Positions 28,641 through 37,917 of a stretch of DNA of 64,000 bases are shown one piece after another. Each line of letters opens with the position of its first letter. Position 1 is the stretch's first letter. The notes beneath the pieces are model-generated. The model made no database searches. It saw only the letters and a program-made list of their open reading frames with translations, and had not been told where the DNA came from. Position numbers and translations under genes: made by a program. The DNA is from Actinomycetes bacterium (GTDB taxonomy: Bacteria > Actinomycetota > Thermoleophilia > RBG-16-64-13). The DNA is taken from positions 62,001 through 126,000 of the forward strand of contig JAGXFV010000034.1 of assembly GCA_024637095.1 (NCBI GenBank). Direction: 5' to 3'.

Positions 28641-29773
28641 TGGCCGCGACGGGCGGGAGTGCGGTAGGCGCCCGTCACCTGTACGTGCATCTGCCTTTCT
28701 GTAGACGGCGCTGCGCCTACTGCGACTTCGCCTCGGAGCCGCTGGCGGCCCATCAGGCTTCCGGGCGGGTGGAGCCGTATCTCAGCCGGGTTCGAGAGGA
28801 GATCGAGGCGGCCGGCGAGATCTTGGCTCCCGCTCTGGAAACCATCTACCTCGGGGGAGGCACGCCCACGGCTTTGCCGAGGGAGTTGCTGCTGCCCTTC
28901 GTGGGAGTTCTGGCCGAGCGGCTGGCCCCGGGCGGGGAATTCACCGTCGAGGCCAATCCCGAGACCGTGGACCGCCTGCTGCTCGAGGAGTTGAGAGCGG
29001 CCGGAGTCAACCGGCTCTCCCTGGGCATTCAGTCCTTCTCCGAAGAATTGCGCTGCACGCTGGGCCGTCAGGTGCCGCAGGAGGCGGTGAACGACGCGAT
29101 CGAGACGGTCACAGAGGTCGGCTGGCGGGAGTGGAGTCTCGATCTGGTCTACGGCATTCCCGGGGCCTCTCTGGACGACCTGCTGTCTGATGTGGAGCGT
29201 GCCCTCTCGTGCGGCCCTGCCCATATTTCGCTCTACGATCTCACTTACACCGACAGCTTCGCCGCCCGACTGCGCCGACGCAGCGGGCCGCAGACGCGCG
29301 AGCTCGCCGAATCGGCGGCCGAGGAGCACTACGCGCAGGTGGTGGACCGTCTGGAGGAGGCGGGCTACCGGCGCTACGAGGTATCCAACTTCGCCCTCGC
29401 CGGCCACGAGAGTCGGCACAACCAGGCCTACTGGCGGCTGGAGGACTACATGGGCGTGGGGGCGGCGGCTGTGTCCACGGTGGGACTCCGCCGCTGGACG
29501 AACCCCCGGCGCGTCCGCGCCTACCTCGAGGCACGCTCGCCCGAAGCCGAGACGCTCGATGAGCGCACTAAAATGATCGAGCGGGCAATGCTCGGTCTGC
29601 GCACCCGAGAAGGCGTCTTGATGGCCGAGGTCGGCCTGGTGCTGGACGAGGACGGCCTCGCCAGGATGAGGGAGGCAGGCTTCGCCCAGGTAGAGGAGGG
29701 GTATTTGCGCCTCGGCCGGCGCGGCCTGGATCTCGGCAACTCCGTGATAGCCGACCTGCTGCTCCTGGACTGA
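28640..29773 (+). CDS. hemW: HemW-like radical SAM protein (heme chaperone)
   Basis: 377 residues. N-terminal radical SAM motif LPFCRRRCAYCDF (CxxxCxxC) binds the [4Fe-4S] cluster; then GGGTPTAL, EANPETV, NRLSLGIQSF and a C-terminal HemN-type domain. The short cysteine motif fits HemW, which handles heme, better than the true oxidase HemN. ATG at 28640 was chosen over an upstream frame to 28565 because it begins just before the family sequence. It follows lepA as in many bacteria. Confidence 0.93.
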   Translation: MAATGGSAVGARHLYVHLPFCRRRCAYCDFASEPLAAHQASGRVEPYLSRVREEIEAAGEILAPALETIYLGGGTPTALPRELLLPFVGVLAERLAPGGEFTVEANPETVDRLLLEELRAAGVNRLSLGIQSFSEELRCTLGRQVPQEAVNDAIETVTEVGWREWSLDLVYGIPGASLDDLLSDVERALSCGPAHISLYDLTYTDSFAARLRRRSGPQTRELAESAAEEHYAQVVDRLEEAGYRRYEVSNFALAGHESRHNQAYWRLEDYMGVGAAAVSTVGLRRWTNPRRVRAYLEARSPEAETLDERTKMIERAMLGLRTREGVLMAEVGLVLDEDGLARMREAGFAQVEEGYLRLGRRGLDLGNSVIADLLLLD

Positions 29774-29808
29774 AAGGGCGCCCTCGGTGGCAAGGGAGCC
29801 GGGTCGCA

Positions 29809-29837
29809 TCGACCTTCGTCAGGGGTCCCGTTATACT
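29809..29837 (+). promoter_or_regulatory. Candidate sigma-70-type promoter of the hrcA-dnaJ operon
   Basis: TCGACC (29809-29814) and TATACT (29832-29837) are spaced by 17 bases. The transcript would start about 45 bases before hrcA. I found no CIRCE inverted repeat in the surrounding 115-base gap, so HrcA autoregulation by CIRCE is not supported here. Confidence 0.45.
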
Positions 29838-29888
29838 CTGCAACACCCATTGACTCAATTCGACGCTGAGAGCGAAGCACGTTAGCGA

Positions 29889-30956
29889 ATGCCTGAAGGG
29901 CACTCAATCAAATCAGTCACCAAAGAACTGGGCGCCGGGCTCACCTCGCGCCAGCACGTCATCCTGGGGCTCGTGGCCCAGGAATACATCCGCTCGGGAC
30001 TGCCGGTTTCTTCGAGACTGGTGGCCGGCCGCGCGGGCTTCAAGGTGTCTCCCTCGACCGTGCGGAACGAGTTCGCCGTGCTCGAGGATCGGGGTTTTCT
30101 CACCAGTCCCCACACCTCAGCCGGCCGGGTGCCCACCGACATCGGCTACCGTGACTTCGTCGACTGGCTGTTGGGAACGAAGGGCGGCCAGGAGGCGCCG
30201 CCGCCGGTGCCCGAGCCGCGATTGGCCCAAGAGGTGGACGACGCCCTGCAGCAGACCAGCGAGGCCATGGCCCAGGCAACCAATCTCCTGGCCCTGGTGG
30301 TGGCCCCGAGTTCAAGTGGCGAGCAACTGCGGCATATTGAATTGCTTCTGCTGCAGTCCAATCTGTTGATGACCGTCTTCATCCTATCGACCGGTAGAGT
30401 GGCCAAGCGGATCATCGACTTCCCTGAGCCGGTCGACAGCGCCCTGGTGGACTGGGGCCGCAGCTACCTCAACGAAATGATGGGCGAACGCCGTCTGAGC
30501 GAGCGTCTGGTGCGCCGGGTTCTGGACAACCCCGAGCTCTCTCGCCGGGAGAAGGCATTCCTCGAGAGCCTGGCCCCTGCCTTTCAGCGCTTCCTGGATG
30601 AGTCGGTCGACGCGCTCTACGTGGGCGGAGCTTCGCGGCTGCTTTCCGAAAACCACTTCGACAGCGTGGAAGATCTGCGTGAACTGCTGAATCTCCTTGA
30701 GCAACGCTACTTCCTGCTGCGCCTGCTGCGCCGCGCCCTCGACGATAAGGGCGTGGTGGTGCGGATTGGCTGCGAGAACGAAGAGCAGTCCCTGCACCGT
30801 TTCTCTCTGGTGGCGGCGGGCTACGGCCTCCCGCACCGCATGCTGGGCACGGTCAGCCTGATCGGCCCCACGCGAATGGACTATGGAGCGGCTATCGCCA
30901 CTGTCAGGGGCACCGCTCAGCTACTCAGTGACTATCTGGAGGACCGGTACGAGTGA
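29889..30956 (+). CDS. hrcA: Heat-inducible transcriptional repressor HrcA
   Basis: Repressor of chaperone genes through CIRCE sites. 355 residues. N-terminal winged helix: [39 protein letters not shown] and the [18 protein letters not shown] signature. The C-terminal dimer/inserted domain follows ([42 protein letters not shown]). Its TGA overlaps dnaJ by 4 bases. No groE or dnaK genes are in this window. Confidence 0.97.
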   Translation: MPEGHSIKSVTKELGAGLTSRQHVILGLVAQEYIRSGLPVSSRLVAGRAGFKVSPSTVRNEFAVLEDRGFLTSPHTSAGRVPTDIGYRDFVDWLLGTKGGQEAPPPVPEPRLAQEVDDALQQTSEAMAQATNLLALVVAPSSSGEQLRHIELLLLQSNLLMTVFILSTGRVAKRIIDFPEPVDSALVDWGRSYLNEMMGERRLSERLVRRVLDNPELSRREKAFLESLAPAFQRFLDESVDALYVGGASRLLSENHFDSVEDLRELLNLLEQRYFLLRLLRRALDDKGVVVRIGCENEEQSLHRFSLVAAGYGLPHRMLGTVSLIGPTRMDYGAAIATVRGTAQLLSDYLEDRYE

Positions 30957-32098
30957 AGCGTGACTACTACGAAGTGCTCGGGGTGACCCGGGGGGCCGAA
31001 GTCCACGACGTGAAGAAGGCCTACCGGCGACTGGCCCGCGAGCTGCACCCGGATGTCAACGGCCACGATCCTGAGGCCGAAGAGAAATTCAAGGAGGCCA
31101 CCGAGGCCTACGAGGTGCTGAGCGATGCTCAGAAACGCCAGACCTACGACACGTACGGCCACGACGGCCTGCGGCGTGGCGGGGGAGCCGCAGGAGGTCC
31201 CTTCGCCGACTTCTCGGACATCTTCGACGCGTTTTTCGGCGGCGACATGTTCGGTCGCGGCGGGGCGGACATATTCGGGCAGGCCACGGGTCGGCGCTCA
31301 CGGACGAGCAGGGGGCGAGACGTAACTCTCCCGCTCCAGATCGACCTGCAGGAAGCTGCCTTCGGGGCCAATCACGAAGTGGAGATCGAGCTTCTGGATA
31401 CCTGCATGGCCTGCGGCGGGGCTCGGACTACCGATCCGGCTTCGGTGAAGTCCTGCGCCGACTGTGGCGGCACCGGCGCTCGGCGAAGCGTGCGTTCTAC
31501 TCCCCTGGGCCAGTTCATCCAGACCGGCGCCTGTCCGACCTGCCGGGGAGAAGGCCAGATAATCAGCCAGCCTTGTGAGGAGTGCAAGGGGCAGGGCCGC
31601 ACCCGTCAGGGCAAGACCATCGAAGTGGATGTGCCTGCTGGTATCGCCGATGGGCAGCGACTGCGCTTCGGAAGTCAGGGAGAGGCCGGAGCCGGCGGCG
31701 GTCCCCCCGGCGACCTCTTCGTGGAGATCTCGGTGGCGCCTCATCCCGAGTTCGAGCGTGACGGTGACGACATCCTCTCGCGCAAGGACATCACCATGGT
31801 CGAAGCCGCTCTGGGAACCACCGTCTCCGTGGCCACACTCGACGGCGAGGAGGAGATGGTGCTGCCTCCGGGCACGCAGCCGGGCGAAGTCAAAGTACTG
31901 CGGGCGCGCGGGGTTCCGCATCTGCGGCGGAGCGGTCGCGGGGACCACCACGTGCTCTTGAATGTGATGGTCCCGCAGGACCTCACAGGCACCCAGAAAG
32001 ACCTGCTGCGCGAGTTCGACGAGTCCTGCGGACCGGAGCATTACGACCTGAAAGAGGAAGGGATCCTCCAGCGGATCAAGCACCTCTTCACCCGCTGA
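30953..32098 (+). CDS. dnaJ: Chaperone protein DnaJ
   Basis: Co-chaperone of DnaK. 381 residues: J domain (1-70) with the HPD motif in RELHPDVNG, a Gly/Phe-rich region, four CxxCxG zinc motifs (CMACGG, CADCGG, CPTCRG, CEECKG), and the C-terminal substrate domains. GTG start inside the hrcA stop codon (GTGA), so translation is coupled. Followed by prmA after 10 bases. Confidence 0.98.
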   Translation: MKRDYYEVLGVTRGAEVHDVKKAYRRLARELHPDVNGHDPEAEEKFKEATEAYEVLSDAQKRQTYDTYGHDGLRRGGGAAGGPFADFSDIFDAFFGGDMFGRGGADIFGQATGRRSRTSRGRDVTLPLQIDLQEAAFGANHEVEIELLDTCMACGGARTTDPASVKSCADCGGTGARRSVRSTPLGQFIQTGACPTCRGEGQIISQPCEECKGQGRTRQGKTIEVDVPAGIADGQRLRFGSQGEAGAGGGPPGDLFVEISVAPHPEFERDGDDILSRKDITMVEAALGTTVSVATLDGEEEMVLPPGTQPGEVKVLRARGVPHLRRSGRGDHHVLLNVMVPQDLTGTQKDLLREFDESCGPEHYDLKEEGILQRIKHLFTR

Positions 32099-32108
32099 CT
32101 TCCGGCTG

Positions 32109-32972
32109 ATGGGCGCCGATCCCGCGGTCAGAGTCACTATTCCCACTGCTTGGGCCGAGATCGCCGGGGCGCTGCTCTATGAGCGGCTTGGACCTTTCCA
32201 GGAACTGGGGGAAGGGGAGCGCAGGCACCTCATCTTCTACCCCTTTAGGCATGGCGCCGGGTTCGTCGAAGACGAGGAGATCCTGGCGCCGTTGCCCGAA
32301 GAACTCCGTGCTCTGATCTTTCTCGAACGGGTGCTCGTGCCGGGCGGCTGGGAGGACTCCTGGAAGATCCACTTTAAGCCGATCGTGATCCGGCATTTGG
32401 CCGTGCGCCCGCCGTGGGAGCCCCCGGTACCCCATGTCGAAACGGAGTTGGTGCTGACTCCCGGTCTGGCCTTCGGCACCGGACTGCACCCCACCACCCG
32501 GGGGATCCTGTTGTTGCTCCAGGACGGCGAAGCCCGTGGTCCGTTGGTCGACGTCGGCACCGGCTCGGGCATACTGGCGCTCGCCGGGCACGGGCTGGGC
32601 TTTGCTCCGATCCGCGCCGTGGACAACGATCCCATCGCGGTGGAGGCGGCGCGCGCGAACGCCGGCAACCATTCGGCGGCGATCGAGGTGCAATGCCACG
32701 AGCTTGAAGACGTCCCGCTCGAGTGGTTTTGGGCGGCGACGGTCTTGGCGAACATCACCCTGGAACCGGTTTCGGCCCTGCTGGAACGTCTGAAGGGTTT
32801 GGAGATCCGACGGCTCTTGGTTGCCGGCATACTCTCTGGCGAACAGGAGTTCCTGCTGGAGGGTCGGGCCCGGGAGGCGCGGCTGAGGATTGCGTCGCGG
32901 CTCTACGAGCACGAGTGGGTGGCCTTCGATCTGCGTCCGCAATCCTGCGCGGCGGGGGAAAAGCGGGAGTAG
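32109..32972 (+). CDS. prmA: Ribosomal protein L11 methyltransferase
   Basis: SAM-dependent methyltransferase acting on ribosomal protein L11. 287 residues. Family marker LAFGTGLHPTTRG, SAM motif LVDVGTGSGILALAG and the post-I acid in VDNDPIAVEAA, then ANITLEPVSALL in place of the usual NPPY-like stretch. The N-terminal part is divergent, as is common for actinobacterial and thermophile members. It lies in the hrcA-dnaJ-prmA order seen widely. Confidence 0.88.
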   Translation: MGADPAVRVTIPTAWAEIAGALLYERLGPFQELGEGERRHLIFYPFRHGAGFVEDEEILAPLPEELRALIFLERVLVPGGWEDSWKIHFKPIVIRHLAVRPPWEPPVPHVETELVLTPGLAFGTGLHPTTRGILLLLQDGEARGPLVDVGTGSGILALAGHGLGFAPIRAVDNDPIAVEAARANAGNHSAAIEVQCHELEDVPLEWFWAATVLANITLEPVSALLERLKGLEIRRLLVAGILSGEQEFLLEGRAREARLRIASRLYEHEWVAFDLRPQSCAAGEKRE

Positions 32973-33036
32973 ATGGACCGAGGCCGAATCCTGTTTCTGA
33001 CGCCAACCGGGGTTTAAGCCCGCGAAGGGAGTAGAT

Positions 33037-35016
33037 GTGGCTCGAGGTAGGAAGCCCAGCGGGGGTGCGCGAAAGCCTGGCGGGGCCCCCAAGAAGGGCC
33101 GTGGCGCGCATGGTTCCGGGGGCTCATCCTCCCGAGGGCCGGCGCTCTCTTCGCGCAAACGGGCGGGTGGCGAGAGGAAGGCCTCCGGCAATGGGCGCCC
33201 CGGCGCGGGCAAACGAGGCACGGACCGCGCGGGGTCGTCCCGTGGGCTCTCCGGTCCGAAGCACGTAGCCGGGGTTGTGACCCGGCGGGGTAAGCACCTC
33301 GAGATCGAACCTCTTTTCCAGACGGGTTCCCCGTTCCTGATCGCCCGTGAGGGCAGCCGGCGGGTCGAGGTGGGCGACGTGGTTCTCGGACAGTACTCAC
33401 ACGGCCGGCGGCTGCGGGTGACCCGCAAGATCGGCCGGCGCGACCGCTTGGAAGACGTGATCGAGGCTTTGATGCTCGACACCGTGGTCGAGCGCGGGTT
33501 CTCCGCCGAGGTCCTGGAGGAGGCCGCGGAAGCAACGAAGGCCGGTGAGCAGCACGACCGCTATCGCGCGGACCTGCGCGACCTGTTCACCTTCACCGTC
33601 GATCCCGAGACCGCCCGCGACTTCGACGATGCGCTCTCCTTCGAGGCGGCGTCCGCGGGTGTCCGGGTCTTTGTCCACATTGCCGATGTGTCCTACTTCG
33701 TGGAAGAGGAGACCGAACTCGACCGCGAGGCGCTGCGGCGCGCGACGTCGATCTACGTCCCCACCGGCGTCGAGCCCATGCTTCCCCAGATCCTGAGCGC
33801 GGGTGTCTGTTCACTTCAGCCCGAGGTGGACCGCAAGGCGGTGACCGTCGAGATGGAACTGGACCGCGGCGGACGGGTGCTCTCGGTCAAGTTCTACCGC
33901 TCCCTGATTCGGAGCGACCTGCGGATGGACTACGATCAGCTCGAGGAGATCTTCCAGGATCGCCGTATGCCGAGTCCCGAGCTCGCGGCGGCTCTCGAGT
34001 TGGGCAGGCCTCTGGCTCAAACGCTGCGCGAGAACCGTTACGAGCGGGGAAGTCTGCGCATCACCTCCACCGAGCCGGAATTCCATTTCGAGGGTGATCG
34101 CATAGTCTCCGCCCATGCCGCGGAGGAGCTCGAGAGCCACAACTTCATCGAGGAGTACATGGTCCTCACCAACGAGCAGGTGGGGACTTTTCTCGAACGC
34201 GAGAAGGTGCCCAACGTCTACCGGGTGCACGACACGCCCGACCCCTTTGGCCTGGATCGTCTGCTGAACGTGCTCGAAGAACTCGAGGTGCCCACGCCCC
34301 CCTTCGACGCGCTGACGGCCACGCCGGGCCAAGTGCGGCGCGTCATGCGCGAGGTGGCGGAGATGATCGAGCGCTTTCGGCCCGCCGGCCTCGGCCGGGC
34401 CGCCCTGGTACAGCAGGTGCTACGCGCCCAGTCTCGAGCCGTCTATCAGACACAGAACATCGGCCACTTCGGCCTGGCCCTTGCGACGTACAGCCATTTC
34501 ACCTCGCCGATCCGACGCTACCCAGACCTGCTTACCCATCGCGCGCTGCTCGGGCATCTGCAACTGGGGCCCCAGCCAACCACCGCCACCCTGTCCGAGT
34601 GGGCTCAGCACTGCTCACTTCGGGAGCGCGAGGCCTCCAAGATAGAGCTGAAGGCGGACGATTTGGCCCTCGCCTTCCTGCTCGAGCGGAGATTGAAGGA
34701 GGAGGGCCGGGACACCGTCTTCGAAGGGCAGATCATGGGCCTCGTGGGATCGGGGGCCTTCGTGCTGTTCGATCGGCTGTACGAGGGCTTCCTGCCGGCC
34801 CGGGCCCTGCCCGACGATTACTACGAACTCAACGACCACGAGACCGCACTGGTCGGCCGCCGAACCGGCCGGGCATTCCGTTTGGCGGATGTGGTGCCGA
34901 TCCAGGTTTCGCAGATCGATGCCGCGCGCGGACGCGTCGACCTGGTTCCGGCGCGGCCTGGAGACGGCGGCGAATCCGCCGGCAGGTCCACCAAAGGATC
35001 CGATTTCAAGGAATAG
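33037..35016 (+). CDS. rnr: RNase R-like 3'-5' exoribonuclease (RNB domain)
   Basis: Degrades structured RNA processively, and acts with SmpB-tmRNA in ribosome rescue. 659 residues. The N-terminus is a basic Gly/Arg/Lys-rich tail (about 1-85), then a cold-shock-like region, then the RNB catalytic domain with DPETARDFDDALSFE, whose aspartates hold Mg, and HFTSPIRRYPDLLTHR. A short S1 domain ends it (VFEGQIMGLVGSGAFVLFD). GTG start at 33037 after GAAGGGAG. It is shorter than the E. coli enzyme because the N-terminal helix-turn-helix is absent. smpB and ssrA lie within 1.3 kb downstream. Confidence 0.93.
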   Translation: MARGRKPSGGARKPGGAPKKGRGAHGSGGSSSRGPALSSRKRAGGERKASGNGRPGAGKRGTDRAGSSRGLSGPKHVAGVVTRRGKHLEIEPLFQTGSPFLIAREGSRRVEVGDVVLGQYSHGRRLRVTRKIGRRDRLEDVIEALMLDTVVERGFSAEVLEEAAEATKAGEQHDRYRADLRDLFTFTVDPETARDFDDALSFEAASAGVRVFVHIADVSYFVEEETELDREALRRATSIYVPTGVEPMLPQILSAGVCSLQPEVDRKAVTVEMELDRGGRVLSVKFYRSLIRSDLRMDYDQLEEIFQDRRMPSPELAAALELGRPLAQTLRENRYERGSLRITSTEPEFHFEGDRIVSAHAAEELESHNFIEEYMVLTNEQVGTFLEREKVPNVYRVHDTPDPFGLDRLLNVLEELEVPTPPFDALTATPGQVRRVMREVAEMIERFRPAGLGRAALVQQVLRAQSRAVYQTQNIGHFGLALATYSHFTSPIRRYPDLLTHRALLGHLQLGPQPTTATLSEWAQHCSLREREASKIELKADDLALAFLLERRLKEEGRDTVFEGQIMGLVGSGAFVLFDRLYEGFLPARALPDDYYELNDHETALVGRRTGRAFRLADVVPIQVSQIDAARGRVDLVPARPGDGGESAGRSTKGSDFKE

Positions 35017-35077
35017 CCTGGATAGGTGTCGAAGCAAATTGGGCTGTGAATAGCGGCTCTTGGCGAAAGGAGACCGG

Positions 35078-35686
35078 ATGGAGTACGGACGGGCATTGAG
35101 CTTTCCCTGGAAGAGCGAAGGCTGGATATCGAAAATTGTCGTCGGCTCCATCCTCAACCTCATTCCTGTGCTCAACCTGGCCAATTACGGCTACGGCATG
35201 GAGGTGGCCCGCCGGGTGGCATACGGGGATGTCGAGGAGCTACCGGCCTGGGATCAGCTGGGGCGCTACTTCGTCCGCGGTTTGGCGGTTGGCCTGGCGG
35301 CCTTTCTCTACATGCTCCCCGGCATGCTGCTTGCAGGGCTGCTGCTCGTGGGGACGGATTTCCAGGGTGACTACGCCCCCTCGGCGGCAGCAATCTACTT
35401 TGGCTGGAGCTTCATTCTCATGCTGATGATGCCGATCGCGGTGCTGCGCTACGCCCTGACCGATCGGTGGTTCACCATGTTCGACTTCGGTTGGATCTGG
35501 TCGGTCATTGGCCGAAATCTGGGCTCCTACCTCGCCATTCTCATCGTCGGAGCCGTGCTCTCGACGCTACTGGTCCTACTCGGCACGCTCGCCCTGGGAA
35601 TCGGAGCGATCGTCGCCGGCTTCTGGAGCGTGCTGATGTTCTTTCACCTCTTCGGGCAACTGGGGCGCAGAGCGGTGACCGGGTAG
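35078..35686 (+). CDS. DUF4013-like integral membrane protein
   Basis: 202 residues with four or five hydrophobic segments ([40 protein letters not shown] and [21 protein letters not shown] among them) and a conserved start [21 protein letters not shown] that matches DUF4013-family proteins. ATG 35078 follows GAAAGGAGA. No function known; a membrane protein between rnr and smpB. Confidence 0.7.
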   Translation: MEYGRALSFPWKSEGWISKIVVGSILNLIPVLNLANYGYGMEVARRVAYGDVEELPAWDQLGRYFVRGLAVGLAAFLYMLPGMLLAGLLLVGTDFQGDYAPSAAAIYFGWSFILMLMMPIAVLRYALTDRWFTMFDFGWIWSVIGRNLGSYLAILIVGAVLSTLLVLLGTLALGIGAIVAGFWSVLMFFHLFGQLGRRAVTG

Positions 35687-35690
35687 AGGT

Positions 35691-35696
35691 TATACT
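35691..35696 (+). promoter_or_regulatory. Leaderless-type -10 box for smpB
   Basis: TATACT ends 6 bases before the smpB ATG at 35703; the nearest purine-rich sequence is too far to serve as a ribosome-binding site. Confidence 0.55.
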
Positions 35697-35702
35697 TGCT
35701 GG

Positions 35703-36167
35703 ATGGCACGAGACGGAAGCAGACTGATCGCCAAGAACAAGAAGGCATTCCACGACTACTTCGTCGAGGAGACCCTCGAAGCCGGGCTGGTGCTCACCGG
35801 CACCGAGGTCAAGTCTCTGCGGGACGGCAAGGTCAACCTTCGTGACGCCTATGCCAACATCGACGGCGAAGAGGTTTGGCTCCTGGGAATGCACATCAGC
35901 CCGTACGAGCAGGGCAACATCTTCAACCACGATCCCCTGCGCGAGCGCAAGCTGCTGCTTCACAAATCGGAGATCCGCCGACTCTTGGGGAAGGTCCAGG
36001 CGGCCGGCTACACGCTGGTACCCACCAAGCTCTACTTCAAGGACGGGCGGGCCAAGGTGGAAATCGGCCTGGCTAAGGGCAAGCAGCTCCATGACAAGCG
36101 GGAAACGCTCGCCCGCAAGGAGGCCGAACGCGAGATGCAGCGCGCCTTCAGAGACCGGCAGCGCTAG
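35703..36167 (+). CDS. smpB: SsrA-binding protein SmpB
   Basis: Binds tmRNA and delivers it to stalled ribosomes. 154 residues. Conserved blocks: [75 protein letters not shown] and a basic C-terminal tail. Directly upstream of the ssrA gene it serves; probably transcribed on its own. Confidence 0.98.
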   Translation: MARDGSRLIAKNKKAFHDYFVEETLEAGLVLTGTEVKSLRDGKVNLRDAYANIDGEEVWLLGMHISPYEQGNIFNHDPLRERKLLLHKSEIRRLLGKVQAAGYTLVPTKLYFKDGRAKVEIGLAKGKQLHDKRETLARKEAEREMQRAFRDRQR

Positions 36168-36189
36168 GCTCCGCGGCAGCGGGGAGTGG

Positions 36190-36217
36190 GGCCGGATGGT
36201 ATACTAATTATCCGGCC
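36190..36217 (+). promoter_or_regulatory. ssrA promoter region enclosed in an 8-bp inverted repeat
   Basis: GGCCGGAT (36190-36197) and ATCCGGCC (36210-36217) are perfect 8-base arms. Their 12-base loop contains TATACT (36200-36205), preceded by TG in an extended -10 arrangement. The start would be about 40 bases before mature tmRNA. The hairpin might instead terminate smpB (its 3' flank is CTTAT). Confidence 0.5.
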
Positions 36218-36249
36218 TTATGGGTCCGCTGACCCGGCCGCTTCCTCAT

Positions 36250-36613
36250 GGGGGCGACATGGTTTCGACGGGGCTAGTGGTCTGGATGAGAGTAGCGAGC
36301 CGAGATCCCAACTTCTCGTTAAACGTTGGAACACTTATAGCTGGTAAGCAAGAACTAGCATTGGCCGCCTAACTAAACACTAGGTAGGCCTGTCGTCCCT
36401 CCCTCTCCTGCCGGGGAGTCAGACGGCATTATATTAGGCGGGATAGCCCAGGGCGAATGCCATCGGCGCCCAGGGGACTTTAGATGGCTGGCTAATCGGA
36501 CCCAGCTTCTGCGGGGTCGAGAGGCGAGGAGATTTCGAAAATAGCAGGGGCTACGCTCGTAGAAGCTTTCATCAGACGAGTCTCGGACGGGGGTTCGATT
36601 CCCCCCGCCTCCA
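36250..36613 (+). ncRNA. ssrA: tmRNA (transfer-messenger RNA)
   Basis: Rescues stalled ribosomes with SmpB. The tRNA-like ends are clear: GGGGGCGACATGGTTTCGAC at the 5' end, and GGGTTCGATTCCCC plus the closing CGCCTCC arm and discriminator A at the 3' end; the 7-bp acceptor stem pairs with one G-U. CCA is not encoded. The tag reading frame ends CTAGCATTGGCCGCC TAA, giving the -ALAA degradation tail. If resumption is at GCT the tag is AGKQELALAA; the resume codon is inferred. The AT-richer interior is normal for tmRNA. Confidence 0.96.
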
Positions 36614-36635
36614 CCTTCGTTCTTCGTTGCTGCGA

Positions 36636-36641
36636 TAGTCT
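36636..36641 (+). promoter_or_regulatory. Leaderless-type -10 box for the TauE/SafE gene
   Basis: TAGTCT ends 6 bases before the ATG at 36648, with no ribosome-binding site, only 23 bases after the tmRNA end. Confidence 0.45.
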
Positions 36642-36647
36642 GGCTGC

Positions 36648-37481
36648 ATGACTATCGGCTTTCTCCTCGCACTCCTCACCGTGGCCGTCAGCGCCGGCTT
36701 CGTCGGCTCGTTGGTCGGTCTGGGCGGGGGCATCGTCGTCATTCCCGCTCTCACCCTGCTCTTCGGGGTCGACATGCACTACGCCGCGGGCGCGGGGCTC
36801 GTCACGGTGATCGCCACCTCGAGCGGCGGCGCGATCCGCTACCTGCGGCAGGGCCTCTGCAACATCCGGGTGGGAGTCTTCCTAGAACTGGCCACCACCG
36901 TGGGGGCCCTGGGAGGCGCCCTTCTGGCGGGAATGCTGGCCGGCCCTTCCCTGCAGGTGATCTTCGGCGTGGTAGTTCTGGGCGCCTCGGTCATGGTGCT
37001 GCGGCGCCAGGAAGAGCACGGCATTTCGCTCGAAGGCGACCGCCTCTCCGGTCTACTCCGCCTGAGCGATGAGTATCTGGATAGAAAGCATGCCACCCTG
37101 ATCGAATACCATCCCCAGCGCACTGTCCTTGGGTTCCTGCTGATGATCGCGGCGGGAGTGCTCTCCGGCCTTTTGGGGATCGGTTCAGGGGTCTTCAAGG
37201 TTCCGGCCATGGACACGGCCATGGGGCTGCCCATCAAGGTATCCGCCGCAACCAGCAATTTCATGATGGGAGTCACTGCCTCTTCCGGCGCCGCCGTCTA
37301 CTTCGCCCGGGGCGATATCAACCCGATCATTGCTGGGCCGGTCGCGATCGGCGTGCTGCTCGGGGCCCGCCTCGGCTCGGGGCTCTTGCCGCGCCTTCCC
37401 GCGGCCGCCGTCAGACGGCTATTCGTGGCGGTGCTCGTGGTCGTTGCCCTGCGCATGATGCTGGAGGGTCTGGGCGTATGA
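36648..37481 (+). CDS. Sulfite exporter TauE/SafE family permease
   Basis: Predicted anion or organosulfonate exporter in the cytoplasmic membrane. 277 residues and about eight hydrophobic helices in two halves; the Gly-rich repeats GFVGSLVGLGGGIVVIPAL and SGLLGIGSGVFKVPAM are typical of the family. A cytoplasmic loop in the middle (HGISLEGDRLSGLLRLSDEY) is longer than usual. The next gene starts inside its stop codon (ATGA). The transported compound is not known. Confidence 0.88.
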   Translation: MTIGFLLALLTVAVSAGFVGSLVGLGGGIVVIPALTLLFGVDMHYAAGAGLVTVIATSSGGAIRYLRQGLCNIRVGVFLELATTVGALGGALLAGMLAGPSLQVIFGVVVLGASVMVLRRQEEHGISLEGDRLSGLLRLSDEYLDRKHATLIEYHPQRTVLGFLLMIAAGVLSGLLGIGSGVFKVPAMDTAMGLPIKVSAATSNFMMGVTASSGAAVYFARGDINPIIAGPVAIGVLLGARLGSGLLPRLPAAAVRRLFVAVLVVVALRMMLEGLGV

Positions 37482-37858
37482 TGCCCGAGGGAAACCTGCG
37501 CGATCCGGAACTGGGGCGCCGGCTGAGTCAAGTGCTGGCGGTGGGCGTGTGGGCCGCGGTGGCGTTGCTGTCCCTGGGCATCCTCATGCTGCTCGTGCGC
37601 GGCCCCGGCGTGACCGAAGGAACCGATCTCCTGGCCTATCCTCAACCCCTCTTCCGCGAGGACCCCATCGCGGTGCTCCGCCGCGCCTCGAGGCTGGAGG
37701 CGCTTGCTCTGGTCGAGGTGGGTCTCCTGGTGTTGATCGCTACCCCTGCCGTCCGGGTTCTGGCTTCCGGTTTCCTGTTCCTCAAAAGACGGGAATGGAT
37801 TCTCGTCGGCATTTCCGCCGTCGTGCTTATAGTGATCACCCTGGCCTGGTGGGGTTGA
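37478..37858 (+). CDS. DUF1634 membrane protein
   Basis: 126 residues with three hydrophobic helices (VLAVGVWAAVALLSLGILML, LALVEVGLLVLIATPAVRV, WILVGISAVVLIVITLAWW). DUF1634 proteins are often next to TauE/SafE permeases, as here with a 4-base overlap, and may be an accessory subunit. Function is not established. Confidence 0.8.
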   Translation: MMPEGNLRDPELGRRLSQVLAVGVWAAVALLSLGILMLLVRGPGVTEGTDLLAYPQPLFREDPIAVLRRASRLEALALVEVGLLVLIATPAVRVLASGFLFLKRREWILVGISAVVLIVITLAWWG

Positions 37859-37917
37859 GGAGGCCGAGGATCGAGGAGCTCACCCAGAACAAATCAGACT
37901 CGTGCGCTGCCTTCGGG

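Noticed and set aside
29774-29888. CIRCE element upstream of hrcA
   Set aside because: I looked for TTAGCACTC with its inverted copy and found none in the gap; only a sigma-70-like promoter is visible.
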